This document shows, one piece after another, positions 11,412 to 22,249 of a stretch of 64,000 bases of DNA (its first letter is position 1; each line of letters begins with the position of its first letter). The notes below the pieces were generated by a model. The model searched no databases, was not told the DNA's origin, and saw only the letters and a list, made by a program, of their open reading frames with translations. The DNA is taken from positions 117,644,318 to 117,708,317 of the forward strand of contig NC_053041.3 of assembly GCF_002575655.3 (NCBI RefSeq), read 5' to 3'. A program made the translations under genes and the position numbers. The stretch comes from Aegilops tauschii subsp. strangulata. Taxonomy: Eukaryota > Streptophyta > Magnoliopsida > Poales > Poaceae.

Positions 11412-14400
11412 ATGGCCCACAACGATGAGGCCGGCGGTTCGGGCGGCAAGGCAGTCTGGGAGCTGTCCCAAGAGATGGAGGAAGAACCTCACCGCTATGA
11501 GGATGCCACGGAAGACACCGATCCTGACTACACAACCCCTAGTGGCGTCGGGGATGACACCACTGATGGTGCCGCCGAGGATGCCACCACTGATGATGGC
11601 AGCGCACGCACAGATGGCAGCCAGCCGAAGAGGCAACGGAAGGACCGGCGCCCGAACGTGCTCGGCACCGTCAAGGAGGAATTTACTGAAGTGAACTGCG
11701 ACGGGGATCCAACGGCGCCCAAAGAATTAGTCAAGGGGTACTCAGTTCAGCTCGCGTGCATTCTCCGGAGCACCGTCTCGATCAACACCGAGAACCTAAG
11801 GCATAAGGACCGAGGGAATTTGCGCAACCTCCTCTTCACGAAGCTGCACGAACGATACAAGTTCCCCGCTGACTTTGCAAACACACGCCTCTCAGGGAAT
11901 AAAGTGAACAGTGCCGCCCTCACGAAGATGAGCACGGCCCTGTCTACTTGGAGAAGCGCGGTGAAGAGAATGATTAACAAAGGTGATAGTTATAAGAAGA
12001 TCAAGGCGAAAAATCCATCGATCAGCGAAGATGACTACAAGGAGTTCAAGATCAAGTGCGAGAGCGGCGCATCCGAGGAATAAAGTCAGTGGGGGAAAGA
12101 GATGCGGGACTTGAACTTAGGGGTACACAAACTCGGTCCCGGCGGTTACAGAGTGGCGGAACCTATATGGGACAAGGAGGATGCGGAGCGTGCCGAGCAA
12201 GGCCTACCGCCCCGCTTCGAGAAATACCGTGAGAAGCAGACCAGGAACTATGTCAGGGCCCGGTACAAGGAGGACCGGGTAACAAAGGAGCTTACCATGG
12301 ATCCGAAGACCAAGGCGCTTGAGCGTGTTCTGGTAAGGAATACACCCCCGCGTAATTAGCTCCATATGGTTGCATTCTGATTAATGAAGCCAAATTTCTA
12401 AATGGTTCACATTCCTTCCACAGGAGACTGAAAGCAGTAGCGCGGGGTCATCTCAGAGCTCCTCTTGGGACAACACTCTAAATAGGGCGTTGAACATAAT
12501 AAAAAACAATGATAAGCTCAGTAAGCCGTTGTCAGCTGGTCGTGTGGCCGGCAAAGGCTTGTCCACAAAATGGTCGTCATACTATAACGCTGGTGGGCGA
12601 AAGGAGAAAAAGACCAGCTCGAAAAGCCAGTCGCGCGAGGTTCAAGAACTCAAGGCACAAGTGGCGCGGATTCCGGAGATTGTCCAAGAGCAAGTGCAAC
12701 AACAACTGGGAACGACGCTCACTGCCATTGTGCCTACCTTGATTCAGGGGCTGCAGACGTGGATTGCGGGCGGCCAACAGGGGCCGCCCCCGGTTCCCAG
12801 CTTCACGGCCAGCAACTCGCACAACGCACAGGCGGCGTCATTGGTGTCTCCGGCGGAGGCGGTATTGGTGTCTCCGACGCCGGCACGGGCATTGGAGCTT
12901 AATGCACCCGGGTGTACGCCGGCCGGCACCTCGGCAGCAAGCGTCCCCTCCGTCAGTTGCACGCCCGCCGTTGGCGGTGCCTCGACATTAGCCGAGCTCG
13001 ACGCCATCACGGTAACTAAGCCTCTCGGCCGATGACTTCATCTCCTTGCCTTTGACTGGGCATCCCTGACGCCCTACATGTTTTTGCAGGGCGCCGCCGA
13101 CGTTCCATGCACTCTCCTGCACTTCGTGGGCGGTGAGTTGATCGATGTCGCCAAGGGCAGAATCGTTCAACCGGGCAACCCCGTGTTCCATGATAATCCG
13201 ATGCCACCCACCGTGTATAGGGTTGAACTGGTTCGGGTGCTGCCAGGCTGCGACGAGTTGTTACCTCCGATTCGACCCGCTGGGGCCGACGAAGATGATG
13301 TGATGACCCTCAGCGCCTGCGTAAGCTTGCCCCTGCTTTGGCCGAAGAGCCAGATTCGTTTGGGGGCGGGGGACACCACCCCACAGACAACACCGCCAGT
13401 CGTGTCGGCGCCAAGCCATGGCAAGACCGCCGCAACGCTACCGGACATGCCAAACATCCCTATGGCACAGGATCCGGACATGCATATGGCACAGGATCCG
13501 GACGACGACGACAACGACGACGGTACATTTACCAACGTCGATAAGTACTTTGCCGAACGTGGGTACAGTGACGAATTCTTCGGGCCTCCTTCTCAAGAAC
13601 CCAACTCTGAAAAAGACGACCGCGATCTAGCTAGTACCGCGGAGAAACCCAATTGCAACAGGCGTCGTCTGGCGTTCAGTTCTCAGGAGACGCCTCCAGC
13701 TGCCGCCTTCACCGAGCCTCGGATAGCCGAGGTGCGGAATATTATTAGCCCCAACACACTCAAGAAGGCGGTCTCTGAGCAGAACTCGATCCCATTACAG
13801 CAGATGAGGAAGAAGGGACGGAAACGAAAGAATAACAAGGGCGGTGCGAGCCAGCCGGCATCGAGTACGATCCGTGCTCAGGACGGGCCACCTTCACCTA
13901 AGGATATCTCGAGGAGGGTGCATGTGGCGGGTAGGCCGATGCTACCGACTAATCTGTTCAATGCTGCAACCGGTGCTATGCGGAGTCTGCATGACAGTGT
14001 TCTTTCTTTGGAGAAGCGGCGTCTCTCCGAGAATGATGTGGCATACCCGGTTTTCGTGGCCAAGGTGCCAGAGGGCAAGGGCTTTGTGGATAGCGCCATC
14101 GGGGGTACGATCGTCCTGCGGTTTGATGACATCTTCGCTATGTTTAACCTTCATCCGCTGCACTACACCTTCGTTCGGCTATTTTCGCTGAGTATGGAGA
14201 TGCGGATCATTAGAGACAAGACCCCGGACACCGTGATAGTCGACCCCTTCTACATGCATGCCAAGATCTTGGGCAGCGCTGGGGACCGGCAAGTCGCGAG
14301 TTCATACCTCGAAGGCGTCATTCTGGCAAACCCAGAAAAGAATAACTTCCTCGTGCCTTACTTTCCCGAGTAAGTCATCCCCTCACCGCCCCGTAACATA

Positions 14401-15029
14401 TGATTTCTTAGATTTCGATCGTTCTTTTTTTTCTAACATTCCGTGTTTTGTGCGGTGACACACATTGCACACTCATCCTCTTAAGCCTGAAATATTCCAT
14501 GGCCACGTATTTCGACCCGGACCGTCAGTCGAAGAAAGACTACACAAATATCAAGAAAGTTCTTGATGATGTTCTCCCCGGCTACGCCAGATCTGGAGGC
14601 ACCTTCAGCAGGCCAGCTCGTAGGTACGGCAAGCACATCTTCACCCACAATACGACGTTCCCCTGCGTTAAGCAGCCGCCTGGCGGTCAGAAGGATGCCT
14701 ACTACGCCCTCCATCACATGCGGGCGATTGTACGGGACCATAATCACCTTCTGCTACCAAATAATCTCAAAGATTGGGCCGCATGCTTGTCGGCAATCCA
14801 GGACGCGGACATCACACAAGAATTCTTTCGCATCCAGTCGGAGTTTGCGGAAATCATCCATCAAGATGTCCTTCGTACCTCGGGGCAGTTCTATCTCAGA
14901 CATCAACCGTCCAACAGTGAGATAGAAACAACGCTACAAATGCAGGCTGACAACGCCCGCAATTTCATGACCATCACGAAAGACGGCGGCTTTATCCACG
15001 CTCCGGTCCCTGAGTCGAGTCAAAAGTAG
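11412..15029 (+). pseudogene. Second CACTA gene: Transposase_24-like / protease-dead Ulp1-like protein (broken)
   Basis: Exons are read as 11,412-12,332, 12,424-13,011, 13,090-14,369 and about 14,456-15,029. The first exon has an acidic N-terminus, then a Ptta/En/Spm-type (Transposase_24-like) region with KLHERYKFP and a basic SANT-like part. The second exon has a coiled coil followed by Pro/Ala-rich linker. The last two exons end in a Ulp1/C48-like fold: THCTLILL, YFDPD and KQPPGGQ occupy the His, Asp and Gln sites, but the DCG(Y) catalytic site reads DAYYAL, so Cys is lost. Defects are a TAA at 12,081-12,083 in frame and a last intron whose donor GTAAGT (14,370) is good but whose acceptor reads GCGG (14,452-14,455) in place of GCAG. 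It plays the TNPA-like partner role by position; exact function is inferred. Confidence 0.75.
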
Positions 15030-15270
15030 TGATGCTATGTAGTTCTGAAATGTCGATTGGCTCATTTGTAATATTAAACTTTAATGAACTTGTATGTCTC
15101 TTTGGTTTGGACAGTCGTTCAACTTATATGTAATCGATGCTATTTATTAGTAGGACCATGAATCGTGCTATTAATGTGTTGCTTTTCTCTTCCGATCCTT
15201 TTGTTGCATACTTATATATTGCTTATGTATTGTCTGTGAATTGCTACTAACGTTTTGTTTGGCTAGTGCA
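15030..15270. other. Spacer with 3' UTR-like sequence
   Basis: AT-rich stretch between the second and third CACTA genes. Nothing coding is seen. Confidence 0.5.
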
Positions 15271-15275
15271 TAGAG

Positions 15276-15530
15276 ATGTCATCGTATGTCGTGTACAAGG
15301 GTAAGGTTCCCGGAGTCTACGACGACTGGGAGGAGTGTCGGAGACAGGTTCACCGTTTCAGCGGTAACAGTTACAAAGGGTACACCACTAGGGCGGAGGC
15401 GGAAGCTAGATCCGCGCGCTATCTAGCGGGAGAGAGGAGGGAGCGGAGGAGGAACCGGATGAAGACCAGTTTCATCGCGATGATGCTAATCGTGATGACC
15501 GCAGCTCTCTTTTATGTGATGGTAGTTTAG
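15276..15530 (+). CDS. Small CACTA protein: viroplasmin/RNase H1 N-terminal-like domain plus membrane helix
   Basis: An 84-aa frame starting at the ATG at 15,276. Residues 4-50 (YVVYKGKVPGVYDDWEEC...VHRFSGNSYKGYTT...EA) match the pattern of the caulimovirus P6 / RNase H1 N-terminal fold, which binds RNA-DNA hybrids or double-stranded RNA: a YVVYKG-GVY-W-EC start and a G-S-YKGY-T-EA end. A basic stretch (RRERRRNRMK) is followed by a hydrophobic C-terminus (SFIAMMLIVMTAALFYVMVV) that should be one membrane helix. The frame is intact, unlike the two large genes beside it. Its role in transposition is unknown; it could also be the last exon of a longer transcript, since the leader at 15,265 has a splice-like context. 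Confidence 0.7.
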   Translation: MSSYVVYKGKVPGVYDDWEECRRQVHRFSGNSYKGYTTRAEAEARSARYLAGERRERRRNRMKTSFIAMMLIVMTAALFYVMVV

Positions 15531-15774
15531 ATGATCAATATCGACTTGTAATGTGAAGCCAAACTCGCTACTCGCGGTTTCGAGACTTGTAATGTTCTAA
15601 CTTTGTTCGGTCTTTTGAATTCGGAGACTAATATGATGAATTGTATTCGGAGACTAATCTTCTATTGTATTCGATAACTCTGCTGTTTATATGTTGTGTT
15701 GTCCATATTCTGTGCAGTAATATGTTTTATAACCTGTGCAAATATCAGAAAAGGAAAAAAAATTCCTAATATTC

Positions 15775-15862
15775 ATACTAGTGGCGCACCACCCAGCACT
15801 TTAGTGGCGCACTGCAAAACAGGTGCGCCATTAGTAGGCAAAACAGGTGCGTCACTAACAGG
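15775..15862. repeat. CACTA 3' subterminal repeats
   Basis: Copies of GTGGCGCACC and GGTGCGCCATTAGTA, oriented inward, lie directly inside the 3' terminal repeat. They match the 5' and internal arrays. Confidence 0.85.
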
Positions 15863-15882
15863 CTTTTTCCTAGTAGTGACAA

Positions 15883-16767
15883 TAAGATATTGACATTAGG
15901 ATTTGCATATTTTAACAGAATCTGGGAGTCTTGACGCGGTGATTTTTCTTCCTTGCCGGGTACGGTTTCGACGCGTACAGCCACAAGGCACATCGGCCGC
16001 ATTACCCAGGCTTCAGTTAAGAGCGCAAAACGCAAAGCGTCTAAACCAATAGACAAGCCTATATATGTTCATGGCCACTACATTTCTAGCACAGAAAATG
16101 CCCCGTCCTGGCACCTGCCAAAATCCTATTTTTCATACGTGAAGCGCAAGCTTATATGATGGACCAAACACGCATACACCTGGCACTTTTTTTTTCATGA
16201 AAGCTTACATTTATATTTCACTTTCAGATATTAATACTCCTACAATTTCTCTGTGGTCAGCAGATCCAAAGCTTTACTGAATCATTAGCTACAGCAAACC
16301 CAAATAAAGAATTTCTCAAAGGAAGTGCTTTGCAAAATACCAAATGCATAAAGTCAACTAGAGATCACACCAGTAACAAGTCTGACTGAACATTTTAGTA
16401 CACTAGCAGGTTGACGATATGCACTAAGATTTTGGATAATAATAATAACTGATTGGTATGGATAAGAGGGCCTATTACAGTACAATTTAGCCCCATGAAA
16501 CTAAGACATGTCCAGAACAACAACCAGTGGTAGGCAAACAAGAATAAGGGTAATAACATTCTTTGAAAATCCGTTCTTTGAAAATGAAATAATGCTGATG
16601 TTTACCAGGCATTGCTCTGAACTGGAAATCAAGCAAGCAGGAGTACAAGCACCAACAAATAGGGGGGCCATGATTGAAGCAGATTCAGAGGTGCACAGAC
16701 AAATTGTTCAGATGAAAGAAGAGCCAGTTTTTGGGAGGAAACACAGGGTGGTTTGAAGGTAAAGCTA
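15883..16767. other. Spacer between the CACTA element and the F-box gene
   Basis: AT-rich sequence without a convincing gene. The last 300 bp are probably the 3' UTR of the minus-strand F-box gene. Confidence 0.5.
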
Positions 16768-18009
16768 CTACTCCTCAGCATCTGCTAATGGCTCCGAGAA
16801 TACAGGAACATAGGGTAGAAATTTCTGTACACTGTTTTTCTCAAGATTAATGATACAGCCAACTTTCTGATGCCACATGTCATATGATACCAAGGTATCA
16901 CCTCCATACCGAGCCAGGAAAATTGTGTCGCAATCTGGATGAATCTCAACCACCCTGTACTTCTCCTCAGTCATGCTCATAAGCGTATCGATGCTGGCAG
17001 TATGCTTCAGGACCCATTGTTTACTGTCACAATCCTTGAGGCACCAGAGTGCTATCTCAGAAACTAGGATTTCATTGTTATTATTTACAGGAGCTACAGC
17101 ATAGTGTAAGCACCCCTGCGACAATCCAATAGTACCAAATTTTGAACCGTACGGCACACGGATAGTCTTCCACACTTTCCCCTCCATGTCCACCCCCACC
17201 AGCACATACTCGCCGTTGATGTCCTCCAGGTTACCCATGATGTACAGCATACCACCGACAAAGACACATTTACTCCTGAACAGGGTAGCTTTCTCAACTA
17301 TCCCACTGTCTCTATGAATCCAGGCTCCTGTGCGAGACGAGTAGATGTTCACTCATGTGATCAAAGTTTTCGGAAAGGTCCGCTCGAAACAAAGAACATG
17401 GAAATGGGACGAGACTGCTGGATCGAAAGCCAGGCCTGCGGTATTGTTAAGTCTGTTCATCGTCTCCTGCGTTTGAGGTTGAGGTGGCAGCTCCACCCAC
17501 CTCCCGGTGGCGGGATTGCACACAACAAAGTGGTAATCATGCCTGTTGCTGTTGTAGCGGCGGTAGAGAAGGAGGCCATTGCAAGCGTCCACCTGGGTGA
17601 TGCCCTCACCCTTGTTAGGATGCAGGTAAGGGAGGGAAGGGTCGAAGGAGGCTGCGCCGCCGGAGAAACCGGCGAAGTGGTGACGATACCCGCTGCTGCA
17701 GAAGGTCGTGTAGAGGAAGCCGTCAAGGGTCTGGGGTAGCTTCTTGTGGTTGGCGGGGTCGGCGATGAGGTCGCGCCAGAGCACTGAGACGCACTTGAAG
17801 CGGTGGACGGATCTGGCTGGGAGGCGGGAGAGGATATCCAGGATGAGGTCGACGTTGAACAGGCTGGCCACCCCCATCGCCGTCGCCTGCGGATGGTCGT
17901 CCAACCTCAGCTTGGTGTTCCTCTCGAAGATCTCCCCCTTCTCCGCCTCCTCCATGGAGCTCGGCTTGGTGTTCCACTCCAAGATCTCCCCCTTCTCCGC
18001 CTCCTCCAT
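16768..18009 (-). pseudogene. F-box protein gene with one in-frame stop
   Basis: The minus-strand frame runs 413 codons from ATG at 18,009 to TAA/TGA-type stop at 16,768, interrupted only by TGA at 17,353-17,355. The F-box lies at about residues 50-90 (FNVDLILDILSRLPARSVHRFKCVS, then WRDLIADP), which would bind Skp1 in an SCF ubiquitin ligase. After it come F-box-associated repeats (NGLLLYRR, VCNPATGRW, LAFDP, FHVLCF; then VNIYSSRTGAW, LYIMGNLED), the substrate-binding part. The N-terminus has an imperfect tandem duplication (MEEAEKGEI twice, 18 residues apart). A noncoding first exon is possible upstream (donor-like AAGGTAACT near 18,137, acceptor GCAG near 18,053). The stop could be a true mutation or a base-call error, because the frame is otherwise clean. 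Without readthrough only 218 aa are made: F-box and part of the binding domain. Confidence 0.85.
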
Positions 18010-18540
18010 GGAGGAGGAAGGGCTAGGCAGGGGACACGGTCAGGTCAGATCTGCAAATGGAGAGAGGAAAACATGGATCTGGCTGCGAATAATTAACCCA
18101 ATGGTGGTGGTGGTCCTCTAGGGAGTCGGAAAGTTACCTTGGTGTGGTTTACGACAGCGACGGGTGCCGGCGGTGAACGGGGATGCGACCGGCGGCACTT
18201 CACTTCTCAGAGGACAGTGGGAAACAACAGCACGGACGCTGAAGTTAGAAATAGGAAATGGGGATGCTTGGATTGGATAGTCATAGATGAGAAATGCTAC
18301 ACTTATGGCACACATTTACGCACTCACCTTACGGACAGGACGTGGCCTCATACAGTTGAATATATAATCAAGTAGTTGTCCTCACCTCACCTCACTCAGT
18401 CGCATAGAAATTTGCCATGTCAGTATGTAGGCATCTTTCTGTAGCAACCTATCCGTAGGCGTAGTATTATTGGTCATAGATACAAACACAAAAATGACAT
18501 GTATGTAAGAATTCACAACTTTCAAAATAACCTTTTTCCA
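18010..18540. other. F-box gene 5' region and spacer
   Basis: Probable leader and promoter of the minus-strand F-box gene. No other gene is seen. Confidence 0.5.
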
Positions 18541-18965
18541 AACATGACTAGAAGGAAACGTGAGCCTTGTTGTGCCATTTTTAATCAATGAAGAGCAACA
18601 TATATAGAAGTACTCCAATCATTTAACAAAAGCAAATAATTTCAATGCCACCACAAACTAAGAGAAAAAACCTAGTCCATCGCCACCTTCTAACTAACCT
18701 CCCCCCCCCCCCCCCCCCCCCCCAACTAAGTTTCTGCATTTAGGCCTCCCTATCCGTGTCCACAAACATGACTAGAAGGAAAAGTGCGCCTTGTTGTGCC
18801 ATTTTAGTCAATGAAGAGCAACATATATAGAAGTACTCCAACCGTTTAACAAAAGCAAATAATTTCAATGCCACCACAAACTAAGAGAAAAAACCTAGTC
18901 CATCGCCACCTTCTCACTAGCCTCCCCCAACTAAGTTTCTGCATTTAGGCCTCCCTATCCATGTC
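18541..18965. repeat. Tandem duplication of about 220 bp with a 23-base C run
   Basis: Two nearly identical copies follow one another: ACATGACTAGAAGGAAA... to ...GGCCTCCCTATCC, the first from about 18,541 and the second from about 18,762. They differ mainly in a run of 23 C at 18,701-18,723, which is only 5 C in the second copy (about 18,923). No function is seen. Confidence 0.9.
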
Positions 18966-19390
18966 TTATTTTCCAAAAAATGTCTTCTGTTCTCGTGTAA
19001 CTCCTTTTCACTTAGAGAGTTCCAAAGAGAGCATTGATCAGAAGTTTATTTCACCCAAACAAAACCATAACAGAATATTGGATACAACAATGTGTTAGCT
19101 ACGTACATATGGTACTCGGGCCAACTTCAACGCGCGACCCCAAATGATCCGGTCGCGTAACGGACACAAAAACGGCCCAACACGCGGGAGCAAATGAACA
19201 AATGTTTGTTTTTGTCCACCGCCGATCCATTCTCGGTTCAAATTTGAGCCACGTTTGTGTCGAAGCGGACAGTGCGCGGACGCGTGAGACGCACGCCCTT
19301 ATCCTCCCCTGGCCCACCCATCGGGGACACAAACACGCCTGCTTTCCCCCTCATTCCCAAAAACCTCCCGCGCTCCCCCTCACCTCCCTC
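18966..19390. other. Spacer with element-like sequence
   Basis: From about 19,115 the sequence (AACTTCAACGCGCGACCCC...) resembles, in inverse orientation, the stretch at 42,600-42,760. It is probably the end region of a family of DNA transposons to which the next pseudogene belongs. Confidence 0.4.
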
Positions 19391-19394
19391 CTCC

Positions 19395-20481
19395 ATGGCC
19401 GGCGCCCCGAAGAAACCTGACGACCCGGCTGCCACCACCGAGTGCCCCATGACGAAGAAGAAGGGCCCGAAGAAACCGCGGTCATAGCTCATGCTGGAAG
19501 AGGTCGCGTGGCCCGACATTGAATTGGCCAAGAGGAGGGTTCGTCGGACCACTGCGTCGTATAAGAAAGCCGTTGCCGACTTCTCTGCTGAGGCCGCGGC
19601 CTCGCAGCACAAGCCCGCCATCGACGAGAACGAGGCCATCCTTGCCAAGGCCATGTCGGAATGACGCAGGCCCTCGTCATGCTATGGTTGTGCCGACCCG
19701 GCCTAGCAATAAGCTCCTCCATAATACCGCAGACGGCCAGTTTCCATCCGCCGCGGCAGCATGCTCAGACCTGGTTCTCCACGTCGCCTAACGGCAGCGT
19801 GATCGCGCCGGCCACCCCCGCCCAGCCGATCGTCATCGACCTCAACGTCACACTTGGGTACAGTGGCGCTGGCCAGTCCTCCGACGGGATGCACAGGAAG
19901 CAGCCCCGATCTATTCCTAAGGCCAACCTTCCCGGCACCCACAACCTATTTGACGAAATGCCAATCCCGATGCCGGCGGCCGACGAACCTGACTACAACA
20001 TGTTCGTCGAGAATGTCATCTTCGAGGGTCATGGCCAAGCCTTCCACCCCGCCGGCCAAGGACAAGGCTACGATCCCGACAAGACCCAAAGCTAAGACGG
20101 TCGCGGCCATGATGGTGCCGACCACTATGGTGTCCACGAAGAAGAGGCCGACAACCATGGCAACTCATGGCATGAGATGAGGACATGTATTGCGAAGATG
20201 AGGAAGAAGAGGTCGAGACTGCGGAGGAGCCATTGTTTATCGATGAGCTCACCCAAAAAGCCGACGAACAAAGGAGGAAGCAAAGCATTCGCACGAAATC
20301 ATACACCAAAGAAGAGGACACGTTGATTTGTAAGAGTTGGATGGAGATAGGCCAAGATCCCAAGACCTGTTCCGAACAAAAAGGATCGGTTTTTCGGACG
20401 AGAGTTCATACAACGTTTCATGAACGGAGAAAGTTGCGCCAGTTGTTTGAGCAACCGTGGCATAAACTCAATCCAAAATAG
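19395..20481 (+). pseudogene. PIF/Harbinger ORF1-type (SANT/Myb-like) relic
   Basis: The coding trace starts at ATG 19,395 and continues through three frames to the stop at 20,481, with several stops and shifts (for example after KKPRS at 19,486). Recognisable parts are AKRRVRRTTASYKKAVADF, the His/Gly/Asp-rich middle, and a C-terminal SANT/Myb-like segment: SYTKEEDTLICKSWMEIGQDP, then EQKGSVFRTRVHTTFHERRK. That last block is typical of the DNA-binding ORF1 protein of grass PIF/Harbinger elements and of host proteins derived from it. No DDE nuclease ORF is nearby. Family assignment is by motif and is not certain. Confidence 0.65.
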
Positions 20482-20483
20482 AT

Positions 20484-20558
20484 GTGTTGCTGAATCTTGG
20501 GACACACGTTGAGGGATCTGATCGTGTTCAGTAGTAGCGCACCAAGATTCAGCAACAC
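20484..20558. repeat. Perfect 17-bp inverted repeat
   Basis: GTGTTGCTGAATCTTGG (20,484-20,500) is repeated in exact inverted form at 20,542-20,558, 41 bases apart, directly after the ORF1 relic. It could be a stem-loop or the trace of a small foldback element. Confidence 0.85.
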
Positions 20559-20612
20559 CCCCTCTATACACCTCATAATGCACCGAGTTCAAAAAGAAAC
20601 CACTTGAAAGTA

Positions 20613-20810
20613 CTCCCTCCATTTCATAATATAGTGCGCCCGCACTTTTCGAGATTTAATTTTGACTGTAAATTTAACAAACAAGACCAACTGCTGCGGG
20701 AGCAAAAATTATACCACTGAATTCATATTGAACCCCCGCCGCAGTCAGTTTCTACGGTCAAACTTGAGTCTCGGAAAACGCGAGCACACTACATTGTGGA
20801 ACGGAGGGGG
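20613..20810. mobile_element. Stowaway MITE (Tc1/mariner type), 198 bp
   Basis: Inverted ends CTCCCTCCATTTCATAATAT and the complement (...ACATTGTGGAACGGAGGGGG) are flanked by the TA duplication at 20,611-20,612 and 20,811-20,812. It lies exactly at the left edge of the next element, which it therefore post-dates. Confidence 0.9.
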
Positions 20811-21652
20811 TAAAAACGACAAATTTGACCTATGGACGAAAAAAATTCATAACTTAAACTGTCTTTGAAAAAATTCCGCTTCACTGAGTCTTTTGTGTAG
20901 CGCCCGACACATAGGCGTCACACTATATTGTGCAACGCCTAATTGATAGGCGCTACACGTCTAACCAGTATCACATTCTAAACTGTCTGAAAATTGCTAA
21001 GTGTGTGTAACGCTTAAGAGCTAGGCGCTACACCATACAGTGTGGCGCCTAGCGTGTAGGGCTACACAATCGGGGTCTTTTGTTTTGCTTCGCTACGTTG
21101 TCACGAGCCGACTAGAAGTGTCGCGAGTTTTAATAATGACTGGCTGGCCGAATGCTCTTTCTTTCTTGCTCGGTGCGACGGGGAAAAAGAGATGCGGGTA
21201 TAGAGGGAGGCAGCCAGTAAAAGTGCCTCGGTCAACACGCCCAACCAGACATGCAACCTATTACAGCTAAGGGCATGCATGCAGCGAGTTAAATGGCTGC
21301 AATTAATTAATCCAGAGCCCGTGCATGCAATTTATTACGGCTGCACCTTGACATTGGCTTTTGGGACTTTCTACCCGCGGCACCTCTCGGCGGGGCTCGC
21401 GACAGCGCAGTGAAAATCAAAACTCCCGATTGTGTAGAGCTCTTAGGCGTTACATGTTAACTTAGCTATTTTTAGATAGCTCAGGATGCGAGGCTGGTCA
21501 AACGTGTAGCGCCTGTCAGTTGGGCGCTGCATAGTGTTGTGTGACGCCTCTGTGTCAGGCGCTACACGAAAGGTCAGCGGAGTGAAATTTTTTCAACGAC
21601 AGTTTAATTTGTGAATTCTTTTCGTCCACAGGTCAAATTTGTCATTTTTGCC
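20811..21652. mobile_element. Foldback/MULE-like element with terminal repeats over 230 bp
   Basis: The left arm (20,811-21,080) and right arm (21,420-21,652) are imperfect inverted copies, starting TAAAAACGACAAATTTGACC and its counterpart. Inside each arm, short GTGTAGCGCC / GGCGCTACAC motifs occur in both orientations, so the arms themselves fold. The 340-bp middle has no gene. I could not find a clear target duplication, partly because a Stowaway MITE sits at the left end. Mutator class is likely from the long arms only. Confidence 0.7.
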
Positions 21653-22240
21653 ATCGAAGGGAGCACCAAACAAGAAGAGCAGGCAGTTTCACTACACCGG
21701 CAGTTGAAGCAATGTCTGCTGCGACAAAATCATGATACGGAGATTCACCCTCGGGGAAGAACTTACGAACCCAGAAACAAAAACAAGAAACATGTCAGTC
21801 ATTGTCTCTGCCAGGTCCTTCATAGCATGAAGCCTATACACGTGCAATGGAAGTATCCGACATAGGATCCGCCTTTGTCACTTTAGTCCAAGCCGTAAAC
21901 ATGAGCTCAAACCTATGGTACATTGTTCGATACGGCCAAATCACAAGAGCGACTTCCACATACCACTACAACACGGTTGTCAGAGGCATTTTGGCGAGGG
22001 CGTTTCTATAGATGCCTCCAAACTGTATATAAGAAGGCGTATCTAGAAAATGCCTCCGATTGAATGAAGCTTTCAGGGCATCTTTTGAAATTGCCACCAA
22101 ACAAACATACTGAGGCGTTTCTGGAAATGCCTCCGGCTAGATTTCGAGGCATTTCTGAAAAATGCCTCCCATCGATACCCTTTCGAGGCATTTTCTTCAA
22201 ATCGCCTCAACGCCGGCCACGCGTACAGAGCCGGCACGGC
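21653..22240. other. Spacer with a CACTA-like end and GAGGCATTT repeats
   Basis: At 21,964 CACTACAACAC begins a run of about 240 bp with many copies of GAGGCATTT and AAATGCCTC in both orientations (to about 22,210). This looks like the 5' end and subterminal region of another CACTA element or a derived MITE. The other end is not seen. The large MULE begins at 22,250. Confidence 0.55.
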
Positions 22241-22249
22241 AGATTTCTG

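Larger units (their letters stand above)
3312..15879 (+). mobile_element. Full-length CACTA (En/Spm) transposon, 12,568 bp
   Basis: The element starts CACTACTAGAAAAAGGC (3,312) and ends with the inverted copy GCTTTTTCCTAGTAGTG (ending 15,879). It is flanked by a 3-bp direct repeat ACA at 3,309-3,311 and 15,880-15,882, the CACTA hallmark. Subterminal repeats based on ACTAATGGCGCACC and its complement occur at both ends and in one internal block. It carries a TNP2-type transposase gene (4.0-7.6 kb), a second multi-exon gene (11.4-15.0 kb) and a small third gene (15.3-15.5 kb), all on the plus strand. The two large genes have several disabling mutations, so this copy is not autonomous, although its termini look intact and could be mobilised in trans. 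Confidence 0.95.
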
